Assembly (NCBI GenBank): GCA_010645155.1
Contig: CM021315.1
Location: 4,233,811 to 4,297,810, forward strand
Direction: 5' to 3'
DNA from: Tigriopus japonicus
Lineage: Eukaryota > Arthropoda > Copepoda > Harpacticoida > Harpacticidae
Length of the DNA: 64,000 bases
The notes under the pieces were generated by a model. It made no database searches and was not told the origin of the DNA. It saw nothing but the letters and a program-made list of their open reading frames with translations. This document shows positions 10,701 to 24,400 of this stretch, piece by piece; position 1 is the stretch's first letter; each line of letters opens with the position of its first letter. The translations under genes and the position numbers were made by a program.

Positions 10701-12511
10701 TCGAGGTCCTCGATTTGCTTCACATCGTCTTGGTATCTCGCCGAAACAAGATGTAAATAAAGTGCAACGGAAGCGCGCAATCCGACAATTTCAACAAAAC
10801 GGAGACAAGGAACACATTTCAGAGGACTTAATCCGGTATTACCCAGATTATATTCCCTCGTCACCGGATACATGCCAATTTTGACAGTGGAGTTGCTTCC
10901 AATTTTTTTGGCCAATTGGTATCTAGAGTGCACAACTATGTCAAGAAAATGAAATGCAAGTGAAAAAGAAAAACTCGAGAAAGAGAGATAGAATACAAGA
11001 TATGGGCGTCTGTCTGTGCAAACTTGGAGTGTAATCTCTCTTAGTTCCGGTTGCCTCGAACGAGTTAAGTGGTGGAGAGAACTAGGGTTTTTCCCCCTTT
11101 GCCTCCTGTATATAACTTTCAATGATTTAAGTTGGATGAGAAACTTTTTGCATTCAATGTGAATGCCAAGAAGTTGATTGAAGTTGGTCTTCGTTAGGGA
11201 TCTTCTCTTGACAGGTGAAGATGGTGGCAAAAATAAAATTAAAAAAAAAACTTTTTAGTGAATTTGAACTAGTTGGTAAATGGTAAAGACGGCGATGCAG
11301 CCTAGGGTATTGAACTCTCATCTCATTGCTAGTGAAATAAATTTGAGTTCATTTGACAACTCCAAGTCAAAGAAAATGAATTATCTTGCTCTCAAGGATC
11401 TGAAAGCCATATTTTGTGGAGAGACTATTTCATTTCATTCGTGTCTACTCTAAAAATACTTGGTGGACACGGGAAAGGTAACTAACTCACTGATGAAATG
11501 AATGAATGAATGGAAGAAAATAATTAGCTTTTGTTGCTATGGGATTTAAAGTTGTAGTGCAAATGGACGAAAGAATTAGATGTGACCTTTAGACATTGGG
11601 CGAACTTGCAGTAATCAATCTTCTTCTGCTTAGTTTTTTCCAAGTGAAGGATACAAAAATACTGGAATTTACTTGAAAGCCAGAGCACGTTCAGTTAGGG
11701 CTACAAAAGTATTAGAAATATGTTTTAAAGTCAGAGCACTTGAATAATTAGTTAGGATGATCAGTTTATTCAAAGATCTCGTTTATTTTGACAAAGAAGA
11801 TCAAAAAAGGTAATTGATTTGAGAAGAGATACGTTAAAGGAAACTTCCGAATATACACTCCGCATGCACATTCAGTCGCATAACATATTTTGTATTTCAT
11901 ATTATTAATAATAAAAGGGGCATTGGGTAAGAGTGGCTTTGAGAAAATGAAAACGAAGCAATATTGAACTGTCACGTTGGTTGGGTTAGAGTTGGTAACA
12001 TTGTTTCCAAAAACATTGTTGCCAAACTATTGCCTAAATTTAAGAAGGAAAAATACATTTGCATCTGTTTATGCAAATTTTTAAAACTGTACGAGTATAA
12101 ATATTAAGCAAGCCAATGAGTTCTCACAATAAAAATCATCGTCATTAAAGAATGGCTACTTCAAAGAAAGAATTGAATTTTGTTTACTTGGAGAGACATC
12201 GTTTGTCATTGATTTGAATTGTCTTCGATAGAAGGTACAATTTCAAAGCCAATGAATGGCTTTTCAACGTTTTAATGCAAAATCAAAGGTAAAGGAAAGA
12301 TAGACAAATTGGATTGTTATCTCAACAACGGAAACAGATCAGAGATTAGCCGAGTTGATTTGGTATCTCTTTTTCTTGAATTGTTGTACTTGTTTTTCAA
12401 ATCCATTGATTGTTTTTTTTACTACTTAATTAAGGTTCAAGGAACAGAAAGAAAACAACCAAAAATCGTTTCCTATTATGCATGTATCTATCGATACCTT
12501 TGACCAAAACA
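7752..12511. other. Long gene-free stretch with scattered uncharacterised ORFs
   Basis: No recognisable gene is present. Apart from one 200-codon ORF listed separately (10628-11230), the ORFs are short and read like chance openings. A few AT-rich tracts are seen, and no RNA gene or MITE boundary could be recognised. Confidence 0.4.
10628..11230 (-). CDS. Uncharacterised 200-codon ORF
   Basis: This is an uninterrupted minus-strand ORF starting MPPSSPVKRRSLTKTNFNQL. I do not recognise a family. It has a basic N-terminal half, a short Phe/Ser-rich hydrophobic stretch near residues 85-100 and no signal peptide. No splice sites or neighbouring exons that would extend it are obvious. It is long for chance in sequence of this composition, but a decayed repeat or chance ORF remains at least as likely as a gene. 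Confidence 0.15.
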   Translation of the reverse strand: MPPSSPVKRRSLTKTNFNQLLGIHIECKKFLIQLKSLKVIYRRQRGKNPSSLHHLTRSRQPELREITLQVCTDRRPYLVFYLSFSSFSFSLAFHFLDIVVHSRYQLAKKIGSNSTVKIGMYPVTREYNLGNTGLSPLKCVPCLRFVEIVGLRASVALYLHLVSARYQDDVKQIEDLEGHKKCLMELSSCCYMNYEVCTWN

Positions 12512-12519
12512 GTCTACGG

Positions 12520-12768
12520 CAGGGGTCGGCAACCACTTTTGGGTCAAGGCCCACGAAATTTGATTCGTGCTATCAGGGGCCCACCAAACAGGCATTGGTA
12601 GGTTCAGGGGCCCACAAATTAGCGATCAATGAGCTTTTGGCCCCCGACTACAGTAGTATGGATGGCTCTCGGGCCTACTATTTTGGACTCTTTCCATAAC
12701 TCTTGGGCCCACCAACGACCACCCTGGGGCCCACATTTGGGCCGCGGCCCACCGGTTGCCGACCCTTG
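12520..12768. mobile_element. hAT-type MITE with perfect 8-bp target duplication
   Basis: The 249-bp element begins CAGGGGTCGGCAACC and ends with the inverted counterpart GGTTGCCGACCCTTG. It is flanked on both sides by GTCTACGG (12512-12519 and 12769-12776), a perfect 8-bp duplication typical of the hAT superfamily. The interior is rich in GGGCCCAC words and GC-rich against its surroundings. It has no coding capacity, so it depends on a transposase made elsewhere. Confidence 0.92.
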
Positions 12769-12776
12769 GTCTACGG

Positions 12777-15442
12777 TATGAAGTGGAATTCTACTTGTGT
12801 TGGTAACCAAAGCAAACTGGATTTCTTCTTATCTCGGTGAATGTGACCTCTTACACACGGTGTGTTTTTAGGCCAGGGAAGTCGGTTTTTGAAGTCCCAA
12901 AACTTTTGAGACAAGTTTTATTATATTTCTTTACTCCTGTAATTACCTCACGAGTAAAAAACATTTACCACTTAACAACTGAATAATAAATATTCAAATG
13001 TTTTCGTTGCTTTGACTGTTTAGCCAAAAATATTGTCGAAATCTTTTTAGCTCCTGGTTTAATTCGAAGTAACGTCGGTAATGTAATAATATAATTTACG
13101 GAATCTAGTCCGTCCTTCGAGAATGTTGATGGAAAATGGCCATCGAAAATCGATTTGCGAAATAGATTTCACCAATATGTAAAAAACTGCGCAGACCTGT
13201 GAAAATCAAGCTAAAAAAATATTCAATTTTTTGTTGAGGCATATTTCAAATTAAATTACATCCATTTTTTCCCCTGAATGAATCAATATACCATATCTTG
13301 ATTTAAATAAATGTGCAAAAGTACTTTTCAACTTCAAAACTGGTCTCAGAAGGTTTTATAATTTAAATTAACTACTCCGGCTTAACACACACCGTGTAAA
13401 AGTATTGAATCCACAGAAAACTTAGACACTCACAAAACGAAGCAAAGATAACATGCGATCTCTTGTTTGCGACCAAATCGGGAATTGTTTTTGAAATCAA
13501 GAAGCCCTCTATCTTTCTACGATGCAACATATCATGAAAGTTTTTTCCTCTTTGGATTCACTTTTCCCTGTCACTGGTTGTTAAAATGCGAAAATATTGA
13601 TTTAATGAATTTCCGAATACGAAATGAATTTTCATGCAAATTTGTCATCCAGATTTCAAATATCGAATCAACAAGAGACTATATCCACAGAATCAACTAT
13701 GTTATTGTTTTTTGTTTGGTCTCAATAACAAATTCAATGAAACAACTTTTTTGTGACCTTCTCACTCATGTTCCTTAAATTTTGAACCAGCCTTTAACAT
13801 ACTTGATCTCAGGAAAAGGTCATTAGTCGCCGTGTGATAAGAGCTAGATGTTGGAAAAATAAATGTTAGACCAAGTCAAGCCTCCGAGGTTAAAACAATT
13901 GCTCCATTGAGAGGGAAACATTGATCTGATAGCTCATCATTGGTGTTCCTAGAGAATAAAATGCATAAAAGAAGTCGTGGTTAATTGCCCTTAATGTTTC
14001 GTCATTAACTGACCTTGGTTTTTGCCGAGCGTTTCCGTGTTTTCATTAATTCAATGAGAGGCAATTAGTGTTGTTTTTACATGTCTTTCCTTTTAAAGCC
14101 TTATTAAAATAGCCATTGAATGTTAATGGTCTATGAGCTATGCAAGAAAAGACAAAACTGTTGTACAAATTTTGCTAATGTCATACCCCATCGAATTGGA
14201 CATGTCTCCAAGACTCGGGAGACCTTCAAATCATCGGCCAACGAATTGTCTATGCTCGCATTACTATCTCAGTTATGCCTAGAATGCGAGGGGACAGACA
14301 TTTTGTGTCCGATTGTAGAGCAAACTGAAGATTTGCAGCGCCGTTCTGAGTTACTTCTATCAAGAGCAGATCTGGTGACATCGTGCCACTGTAACGTTAA
14401 ATGCATGAATGAAGTGAGAACGGTGATAGATTTGGCATTCGGAACAGAAATGTCAGAGGTAACAAAGTCTGTCAGTGAAACATATTACTACCTTCCTTTT
14501 TCATCTCCCTTCGAAATATATGGCCATCTGAACCACATAAATAATCTATATCGGGGGAAAGAGATCCACCCGTTTTGGCCATATCGTCCCAAGATCAATC
14601 CATCTGGCCAAGTTTGACTTTTGAAATAACGTTCAACACTCCAAAATCGGATTTGTACTCGACCCATGTAAGCATTTAGAGTGGACTAGATTTTACTTGA
14701 TTAGAAAATGAACTCGGTGAGTCAGCCAAACCAAAAAACATAATCGCTGCATATTCAACAAAGTCAAAGCCTGCTCCTGAACATCAAGATGAATTTGGAA
14801 AAAGATATTTGTTGCCTTTATTCTTCCTTTGAAATAACTTGAATGACATTACAATGGACCCCGAATTTTGTTGTGTTCTCTCTGTCTCCCTTTCTTGCTT
14901 TGTGTGTGACAAATTAGTTACCTTCTACCGAAAAGCAGACTTGTTTCCATGTGAATTTTGTGTGAAAAGAAGGCATTCTAGCCGATAATATACGAATTTG
15001 CATTGAGATAGTTTTAGTGTCCACAATTGTGTAGATTTCGAACGAGGAAGCATATTTGAGGGTCTTACCAGAGACCCTAATCCTCTCGACAAACAATTGC
15101 ATTCTAAAAAACGTAGGGGGAAACCTCATGCGCTAGTAACCATTTATTATTATTGGCTTTGCCATTCGCTGCAAGTTGGTGCAGATACTTCTCCTCGGAT
15201 TAGTACAAGGATGTATAAAAGTTCTGGGAACAAATATCCATGCATTTGCAGTAGAAAGTAAGCATGAGGACGTGTTTTGGTTGGCACTGACAACTGGAAG
15301 ATAACACGAGGCAACATCTAGCAATGGAAACTGTCGGAAATGACCGGGCCTGTCAAACAATAACTCGGCATGATGGCCTATTTATAAACATACGAGAAAA
15401 ACAACTTGATTGGGGATTAACCTCCTTTTTCTTCTTTTCCAG
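12777..15442. other. Gene-free stretch upstream of the GPCR gene
   Basis: No recognised gene lies here, apart from the orphan ORF at 14120-14617. A TATA-like TATTTATAAAC occurs near 15380, about 90 bases before the GPCR start codon, and could be a core promoter. However, a good splice acceptor at 15442 suggests that the coding exon is preceded by a noncoding exon farther upstream. Confidence 0.35.
14120..14617 (+). CDS. Uncharacterised 165-codon ORF
   Basis: The ORF encodes a Cys-rich, mixed-charge protein (for example SQLCLECEGTDILC and TSCHCNVKCMNEVR) with no transmembrane segment or signal peptide that I can see. I recognise no family. It lies 0.85 kb upstream of the GPCR on the same strand, without splice signals that would join them. 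It could be an orphan gene, one exon of a larger gene, or chance. Confidence 0.22.
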   Translation: MLMVYELCKKRQNCCTNFANVIPHRIGHVSKTRETFKSSANELSMLALLSQLCLECEGTDILCPIVEQTEDLQRRSELLLSRADLVTSCHCNVKCMNEVRTVIDLAFGTEMSEVTKSVSETYYYLPFSSPFEIYGHLNHINNLYRGKEIHPFWPYRPKINPSGQV

Positions 15443-15467
15443 ATTGATTGACCATTAACATTGAACC

Positions 15468-18400
15468 ATGGAAGTGCAAGAAACCACCCATGCAATCATG
15501 AATGACTCATTTCAAGTCAACTACTCATCTTTTCCGACCCCTGCTTGGACGGAGGAAACTAGTTCATTCGACTTTGTTTTCGAAGGGGTCACCCTGTCGA
15601 CAGTCACTCTATTGGGACTTGCCGCTAATTTCCTGGCGATTGTGGTGTTAATGCGGCCACGAATGAGAAGCTCATTTCATACGTTACTGGTGGCTTTGGC
15701 CTTCTTCGATGTGCTGTATCTCATGATGAGCCAGATGATTTTTGGCTTTCCAGGCCTATCTCGATACTATGAGAACCGTATTTACCCGCTGATACTCCCC
15801 TTTTGCTATGGGTGTGCCCATATCGGACGGGTTGGATCAGTCTATCTGACCATGTCAGTAACAATAGAGAGGTAAGGACGATGGCTAAAAATAAGGCAGT
15901 TTCCAATGAGTTGAACCAGGGTGGCAGAAGTTTGTGTGGGCGTTTTCAAGTAAACGTAAACATTGCTGTATATTTTAAGCATTGTATATTGTATCCAAAC
16001 AATTTCTGTCGAAGCTAATCGAAGGATTTGAGTAACGTCCACTTGAAACGTTTTGAGTGTGACAAGTGGAAATAAAAGATTTTTTTATCGTACCAGCACC
16101 CAGCATGTGTAGACGGTTAACATCCTTGATAAATGAATTCATTTTGAATTTCTTGATGAATATGTCCTTTAAGATTGAATTGAAGTTGTACATCAATTGC
16201 TGGGCTCCCGTTTTTGAAGTAGAACATTGAATGGAGCTCACACTTTTTTAGATTCTGCAAGTCAATTAGTTTCTCTGATAAACAAAGTTAAACCAAATGT
16301 GAGCTTTATGTGGATCTTAGCAAAGCATTGCTTATGAAGAGTTTGTGCAAAATCATGCCGAAATTGAACTTTTATAAAGCCTACTTTTGACAAAATGACC
16401 CCTTTGAATGGTAGATGGCGGGCGAAAACCTGGTCTTTCAATCTGGGTGGGTCATTGGCTCGTTTTCGCTTCCTAATTATAATAAGTAACGAGGACTTTC
16501 TTTACCGATGGGTTTCGAGTTTTCAGTACTGCTATATTTAACTCTGAGTTTACATCTTTTGCCTTTTGAAGACTCTAGTTGCGGTAAGGTTTCTGGGTTA
16601 GAAACCTTAACAAGGGCCAATGTCTCAACACTTTACCAAAAATCAAACTCGAAACACATCAATTCTTTTCTTGGAAATGTTCAAAAATAGCCACCTTCAA
16701 AAGTAAACATCCACAGAAGGTGACCAACCGTCGCCTTCGTTAGACCTAAAAGGTTGTCAGTTTCCTTTGCCATTTTGAATATGTGACTTTCACTTCCTTG
16801 AACTCAACTTCAATTTAAACTCTAAGAAAACGGGAAGGCACCTTGGTTTTGAACTAAACAAAAACTAGGCGTCGGTTGTTCAAACAAGTTTTGAATTATC
16901 GATTTATTGTTGTTTCCTCTAAGGAAACGCCCTTCATGAGAGAACCAAATCTCGGTCCGACTTATAAATAGTTTGAAGATATAAATTATTACTTGCCTTT
17001 CTTCCTTCGTGTGAATACACCTAATTGAATTCGGCGCTTTGAGGTATTCTTGTAGGTGACAAGATACTGTGATAGTTATAGCTTCGAGACCTCTGGAGAT
17101 CTCACAAATGCTCTCGTCTCTGTACAAATGTGGTTGAATGAATCTTTTTAGTCGTAAAGAGGGGATGCTTAAGGTCATGGAACGATGAACAAACAGTGAA
17201 AACCCCGAAAATGAGTGGCTCAAGGCCTTGGTGACCGTATTCTTGGGTCTTATTTTAGGCGGAAGGAGTCTCATGAGACCGTTATCATCCGTAACATCTC
17301 AGTCTTTGTGGACTAACGTTATCTAGCCAGAAACATTCTTTTGGTTTCCAACTCTACGTACACTCGAAAAAACAGAACTGGTTGAATCTTGTTTGTTCAT
17401 CAAACCAAAGCAAGCAAGATGAAATGTCAAGATCTCATTTAAGTGAGAGGAGCCTTCGACTTTGGCAATGTAAGGTTGGAGTTTTGTTCATTAGTGGAAC
17501 GTGGGTGTTTCCGGAGAACATGGAGCAATTACGGATCTTCAAAGACTCCAAATGAACTCGAAAAGGTCTTCATATGAAGAGAAAGTCTTCAAGATTTATC
17601 TGACAAGTCGTTGACGACTACAATAATTCTGTTTTTCGGAAAATATTACAAGCACTCACGAAAGACTTGCACTCAGAATTTCATTTCATAAAAAGAAATT
17701 ACGGAAAACCTGAATGATGTTTTTAAAGATGTTTTTGGCACTTCCGGTGAAGAAGAAACGTTTGGATAGTAACACCTTTCCCAGAGGAACATGAGATGCT
17801 GAGTGCACTGAATAACAGAGATCAAAGTAGAGCGATGATAAGATGTGTCCACAGCCTAAGGAAACTTGATGTCTTGGGATTTGTGGAAAAACGTCATGAA
17901 AGACGATCTACTCTCGATGGTCAATAAACTAATTGAGGCTTTGACAAGTATTTGTTTTCTTCGTTAATGATCAATTGAAAGCCATTCAAGAGCGAGGGTT
18001 CTTGAATTTGATTCAAGAGTCCAGATTGCGTAATGGTGCAGGTTCCTCAAAGGGGCTAACAAGTTTCTCAACAGGGCCTTTTTTTAAATATGAAAATGTC
18101 GCGTGTGTACGTTATAGATGTATGGTCATGACTTTTCCGTCACCTTGTGCAACTCATTTTTATCACGGGGATATTTACTCATTCAACCGTATCAAGAAAC
18201 GTCCCAATACTAGCAATAGAAAATTACTGATTACAAATCAAGCTGCACGTAAACGTAACGATTGTTTAGTAATCTTTGTCTTTATTGCATTCAAGCGCTC
18301 TTCATCTTTTGTTTGAAAAGTCTAGATGTTAGAACATTCACGGCCCATGTATTCTTTTTGGCTTTTGTCGGTAGTTTCCGTGTTTCAATAATTAGATCTC

Positions 18401-21400
18401 TTGAAGGAGCTGTTCTCCAGTTTACATGGTTGTCTTGATAGGTATACCCAACTGCATTGAATGGATCTCAAGGGGTGGACAGTGAAAGACAAAGTGTGTC
18501 TCGCTCACTCTTTTCATTGAATATCCTTTGGGAAAACGTGCTTGAGGGGTGAAACTGGCACACTTCTTTCCATGTGTCATTGGCTGACTGATTTGCTACC
18601 AAAAGTAGGCTTCCATGTTATTGTTTGTCCCGCAAGTTTGCGTGTAGTGGATTGATGAAGAAATTTGATCCTCTTGTTAGCGGTGGCCAACCACACGAAG
18701 CGTGTTTAATTGCCACCATGCCACTATGTTAAGACTCGATTGACTTCATGGAAAAAACTGCAAATTTGAAGCTCTCTTAAGAGCTCTTCAGAAACTCGAT
18801 GCCATGTCCAGTGCCAAAGAATGTTTCCACGAAATCCCAAGGTGAAGTACAAGGGCGTACATTTATTGAGAAAAAAGGGGTTGGAAAATGAATTCAAGAC
18901 ACGGACACATCTTGAAGTGTGCCTTGTTTTCTTCTTTCTTTTTCAAAACAATTTCCTCGCACACATTTCTTTCTTTCACTGTGACCTCGATCTTCGTTCT
19001 GGCCCCACGTCATATTTCAGTCTGATTTGCTTCAAATTCCGTCGCCAATTGCCCAAAATGGTCACAATTTCTGCCACGGACTCTTTGTGCTCAGGCGCTT
19101 GGAACATTTGTTTGGCAAAGTCAAATACACTCCCGTGGTATTTTTCATATCGACCCTCTTCATTGGGGTTGGCACCATATTGGAGCAGAACTTTCGTGGT
19201 TTCAGGATGACGAAAGCGAACGGCCAAATGGAGTGGGGTCACAAAATTGTCCCTTTTCTTGTCCACTGCCACACTATTCAAATAGGCTCCGGCCTTGATA
19301 AGAACAATTACATTGTTAGGATTTCCAAATTCCGCCGCTTCGTGAATCGGCATTCGACCAATGCCATTTTTCACACCGACTTTGGCGCCATGGGCTATTA
19401 AAGCTTTCAGAATCTCGGCCATGTCCTTCCGTCTGGAAGCCAAATGAAGGGCTGTGTCGCCTTCCGGTGTTCGAAGTTCCACTTCCGCGCCTCGATTCAG
19501 AAGAAATCTTAGTTTAGCCAGAGATTTGTTGAAAACGGCCATGTGAATGGCACCCACTCCCGAACTGTCGAGCCCATTCAAGTTGGCGGTGTTTCCAACC
19601 AAGAGCTCAAAGATCTCGGCAGAACAGTTCCGCTTGATGGCACGATTGAGTACACCAATGGTTGTGGTGTTCCGTTTTGTCCTGGAAAACTCTTTATTTA
19701 CATGAGGTTTCTCCAAAAGTGTCTTGACCACGTCTAAGTCGTTTTGTTCAAGCGCACTTCTTAAGTCACTTTCCCAAGCCATATTGTGGCGTACTAAAGC
19801 TTTGAAGATTTGCTTTTTTTAAAGAAATCGATGACGGTTAGTCATGCTGGCCTTTAAACACCTTCTGTGGCCACAAAGCGTCTGTTCTTTCCTGAAACTA
19901 TGGCTGGATTTCCCTGGTTTTTGATCCTTATTACCTGAGCTCGAAATGACATGAGATATTAATGAAGGTCCCTCCTCTTTATTATCTTCCTAGATCTTAC
20001 CTGTTAACTGCATTGGCAACAACGGACTGAAAACGGTTGTGAAAGGCTAGTTGTGAGCGACAAATTGTGTAGAGGCGCTCTGAATCAAATTATCGTGACT
20101 CGTTCTATTGCTAAGGCTGACAAACCCGCCGTGATTTGTCTGGCCTTTGTTGAATTCCAGTTTTGGACAGCTTTTGTCGCGTTGCCCTCAAAAAATGTCA
20201 CGCCCCTTCTTCTCGTTCCTTGTGTGAGTGTGTGTGTGAGCGAAGTTTGTGAATCTTTTTGTGCCCTATCTTTTTATGTACGACTTCCGAGTCATCGTCT
20301 GTTGAGGATGCTTCAAGATTTGGGTACGGAATTCAATTTCCAGTTGCTGTCAAAGCAACGAAAGAAGGCCTCATTGATTTTTTCATTGACTTGCAAATTG
20401 AGTGCATAGTTGAAGATAGTTTTGCGAAACTTTGATCAACGGAATAGCTATCTGTAATATTCAGACTTTGCAAGGTCTAGCGTGACTTTGCTGGTTTTTA
20501 TTCCGTCCTCGGTCAATGTAAAGGCGTTTGTTGTTCCACCAAGTGTATTTGACAAAGTAGCACAAAACGTAGAAGGGAAAAGGCCTCGAACAGTCAATAA
20601 CAGGAACATACGTTCCTTAGCGTACCAACCACGAGGATGTAGATTAACTACCGACTTTTCAAGGGTCGTTGAAGGAGGATGGAAGTTTTATCGCCAAGCT
20701 CCACGTAACATCGCCCAGAAGTTCCAAAGCGTTTCTCACAAAAGAAATGCCCATGCAAATTCTGATAAACGAAGAAGAATGGTTGATGTTTTTTTTGCAG
20801 GTATTTCGCTATTGTTCATCCTTTGAGGCATTTCCGTGGGAAGAAGGTTCTTATTCCGGTGTCCGTTGGACTCACTCTGTTGTACAACATTCCAAAATTC
20901 TTCGAGCTTCGTTACGATTCCGAGAGACGAGAGATCTACCAAACTGCCATGAGACAGAATCCAATCTATGTTACCTATTACATCTTCTGGTCGAAATTCA
21001 TCTTTGTGGAGATCATTCCCTACATCTCGATCATTGTGTTGAACTGGATGGTTATGGTGAAGATTTACAAATCCACAAGCTTTCAGAAGAAGTTCCGATA
21101 TCGGAGCACTGTCAGAAACACAACACGATCGCCTTTTGAAGAGGTAAGAATTCAGCTAGCTTTTGGAGACATACAGTTAGTTGTCGCAAAGTGGTTCTAA
21201 AAGTGACTACCAGCGGCGCTGCTCAGCAGGTAAAATTTTCTAGTAAGTAGTAAACATTTGATATCCATTAATTTGAGCCGGATGTAAAGGATTCGGATCA
21301 AAATGTCCAACCATTTTTCTGATTTTGAAAGTTCCGTTGGAATGATGTCTTGTGATGTTTGTAGCCCAAAAGTTGCTGCACAAAGCACTGTTTTCCAACA

Positions 21401-24400
21401 CTAACCTTTTGAGCAATTGAAGATATTTTTGGAACCACTAGTCGTCAGCTTACTCGCCTTTCTTGAGGTCCATTCTGTGATGGAATTTGATTGGAACTTG
21501 AACTCGATTCATTCTCAGTAAACGCACTGAAGAGGGAAGAATCACCTCAAATTACCGAGAGTAGGTAATTTAATTTCTTGGAGTGAGTCTATTTTCGTAA
21601 AAACTAGGATGGACATGAAACGCTTGCGAATTTTCAAGGTCAGGTCGGAGAATGTACGTATAAATCAACCTCCCCCACGTTCATTCTCGTCCGTTTGTTG
21701 CAATTTTGCTCGGGGAAACAGACGTCGTTCAGGCAAATTTGACAACGTTTTGGATCATTGAGATTCACTTTGTGGCCTTGGAAAGGCATCATTTGTCGGC
21801 ACTCAGACGGCATTCGTTTTGAAATGCCAACAACGTAAGATGACAAATTCAACTCTCAGTTATGGTAAATGGCATTCTGTCTTGCTGGAAGGCATCTGGA
21901 ACGCGTACAAACCCCATAAAGAGTAAGCAGGTAGAGATAGAGTACTGCATTGACAACATTAACCATGAATGAAGCCTTGGAAATGAATTAGGTTGAGATT
22001 GCTGAGTTTCCAGCTAATTTTATTGTCTGCCAAGGGCTCTTTATTCCAAAACAAAGGCTTATTTTCCGACTGTCGTTTGGCAAGAATACTGAGAGAGCGA
22101 CAGAGAAAGCGGTCGTAACCAGAGTTTTTGGGCGTATCAGGTGGTGCTCATTTTAAATGTAAATTCAATGATGTGTCGTGAGTATTCGCTCTGAAAAGTA
22201 CCGAAAATGGGACCAGAATTCTCTCTTGGGTCTCTTTTGCGAGAGCTCTTGCTCTCTACGTACTACCGACTCAATTTTAGGTCATCCTTTGCTATGCTCA
22301 AAAAAGAGACTTTGGGTCCGGATAATCCTTCTCCTCTCGTTTAAAACTTTGACACCCACAAAATGGACCCAGGAGTTCGTTGGGGACCAATTTATTCACA
22401 AAGAAAAAGACGGGGTAAATCCGTTTCCCTCGTGAACAATTCTTCTGCAAATATTGGCGTGATTAGAAGGAGTAATTATTAATAAAAAGTAAAATTTGCG
22501 CCCCCACATCTAAGGGAAATAAGATTTGAAGCGAGCCATGTCGTTTTGGTTACTGTGCCTTCATCTGTTGTAAAATAAAGGAGAACGGTGTAATGAAAAA
22601 AAGAGGAGCATTAGCAAAAGAATTTATATCAAGAAAACAATAAAAGGGGACATGCTGAGCGACCAAAACTGACCAGCATCACCATAGTGCTCAGTGATGG
22701 GCAATGTTCCAGGCACGAACTTTTAAGAGTGTCCAATTTTGTCGTAAAGTGGAACTGTCCTCCCTCAAGAAGTGTGCTCTAGATTGCAGATGAAATGCCT
22801 CGGCCTCAAAAAGTCATCTCAATGTCACCACTGTACGTTCGTACGTACAACTCGTACTACGCACTTACGAGCATGGCACTCTGCTTGCTTCTTAAAAGTG
22901 TGCTAACTCGAACCAAGATCATCATGACTAAGGGTTCCTTTTTGTCTTTTCTTTTCCAGAGCCCTATTCGTAATAAAAGCCGATCGTCACTTTCCATATC
23001 ACCAAGAAAGGCTCTCAGACTCGGTCGGACTCGTGAGTCCGGACGCAAATCTCAAGGAACCAATCCAACTCAACGGTCGAATTCCGAGTCACATCCCAAT
23101 CGATCGTCAAGTGTTCGTGAGGATAGTCCAACCACAAGACAGACGCAGGAGAAGAACTTGGCTGCCGTTTTAATTGGCATCTCTCTATTGTTTATCTTTT
23201 GCCAGTCAGCCAAGATTATCCCGGATTTGTATGAAGTGATCTACTGTCGTTGGCCTTCGGATGAGCCCAAGGATTGCGAGATCACGGCCTTTGTCACCAC
23301 AATGGTTTCCGTGTCCCATCTGCTTTTGGCTATCAACTCATCGTCTAACTTCATTATCTACGCTTGGAGAGGTAGGTTGTGGTCCCATTGAGAGCAACTC
23401 AGACACTTGAGTGGGTTTGAAATTCAATCAATAACGGAGAAACGATCCAAACTCAAGGGAAACAGTTTTGAAAGTTATGACGGAATTTCCTAGCCATGGA
23501 ATGGTTTAGTGGGCTTCAGTCTTTGTTCCATATGGAAACACTTAGTTTCAGACCTCTAGAATATGTTGTTTCAGCAAGCATCGAGCCTTTGAGTGAAGAT
23601 GAAAGAGCATTTTTTTGTCTTAATATTAAAACATGCAAGCTATCATGAGTAAAATGCCAACTGAATTAGCAAGGTCTAACTTTCAAGGTTGTTTTTGTTA
23701 CCAAATTGGTTTAACATTACTTTGACTACCATTCTGGTAGTTGCTTTTTGAACTTTTGTAAAAAAACAATTGAAACTCGAAACCAGTTTCTTTGAATAGC
23801 AATGGCAAGTACTTCATGATTCATACCTTCATGTTTTTCTTAGAAGTTAGGGGTTTTAAAGTGATTCCTCTTTCTCTTTAATCTGCTTGGAGTTTGACGT
23901 TATCGAAGGAACAGAAACGTCATTTGGGATCGATATCCAAAAGGTTGAGAACATTTTTATCACGCTGTCGCGTAACTTTTGATCCGACAACTGATTGACC
24001 TTGTGTTCTTTTGTTCAGGCGAAGCTAGAATATCCCAAAAGTTTTTTATCCGGAGATCCCCGCTTGGCTTACTAAGTGTTCCTTTCGCGACATTAAATGA
24101 AACTCGATCCTTTCAAACTCAACCTTTTTCCATGACAAAAAGTGTCTTTATAGCCAAAAAAATATGGGTAACCAAAATTGATAAGTAACCTTCAAACCGT
24201 ATGTTAGAACGACCAATAAATTCATGAATGGAAAACTCTCAAAGTTTTAGTTGCATTGAGCACTTGTCAGAAACTAACTTGTTTGTGATTGGTCTTGGCC
24301 GTCTTGAGATGAGAGCTTTCATGTATAAATCAGGAGGCAAAAGAAAACTTACGCTTTTCTCTTGATTTTCCTTCAGGTACCAAGTTTCGTGCCGAGTTAA

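Noticed and set aside
16822..17274. 150-codon minus-strand ORF in GPCR intron 1 as a second nested gene
   Set aside because: No recognisable domain, no polyA signal nearby and low-complexity AT-driven content; left as intronic.
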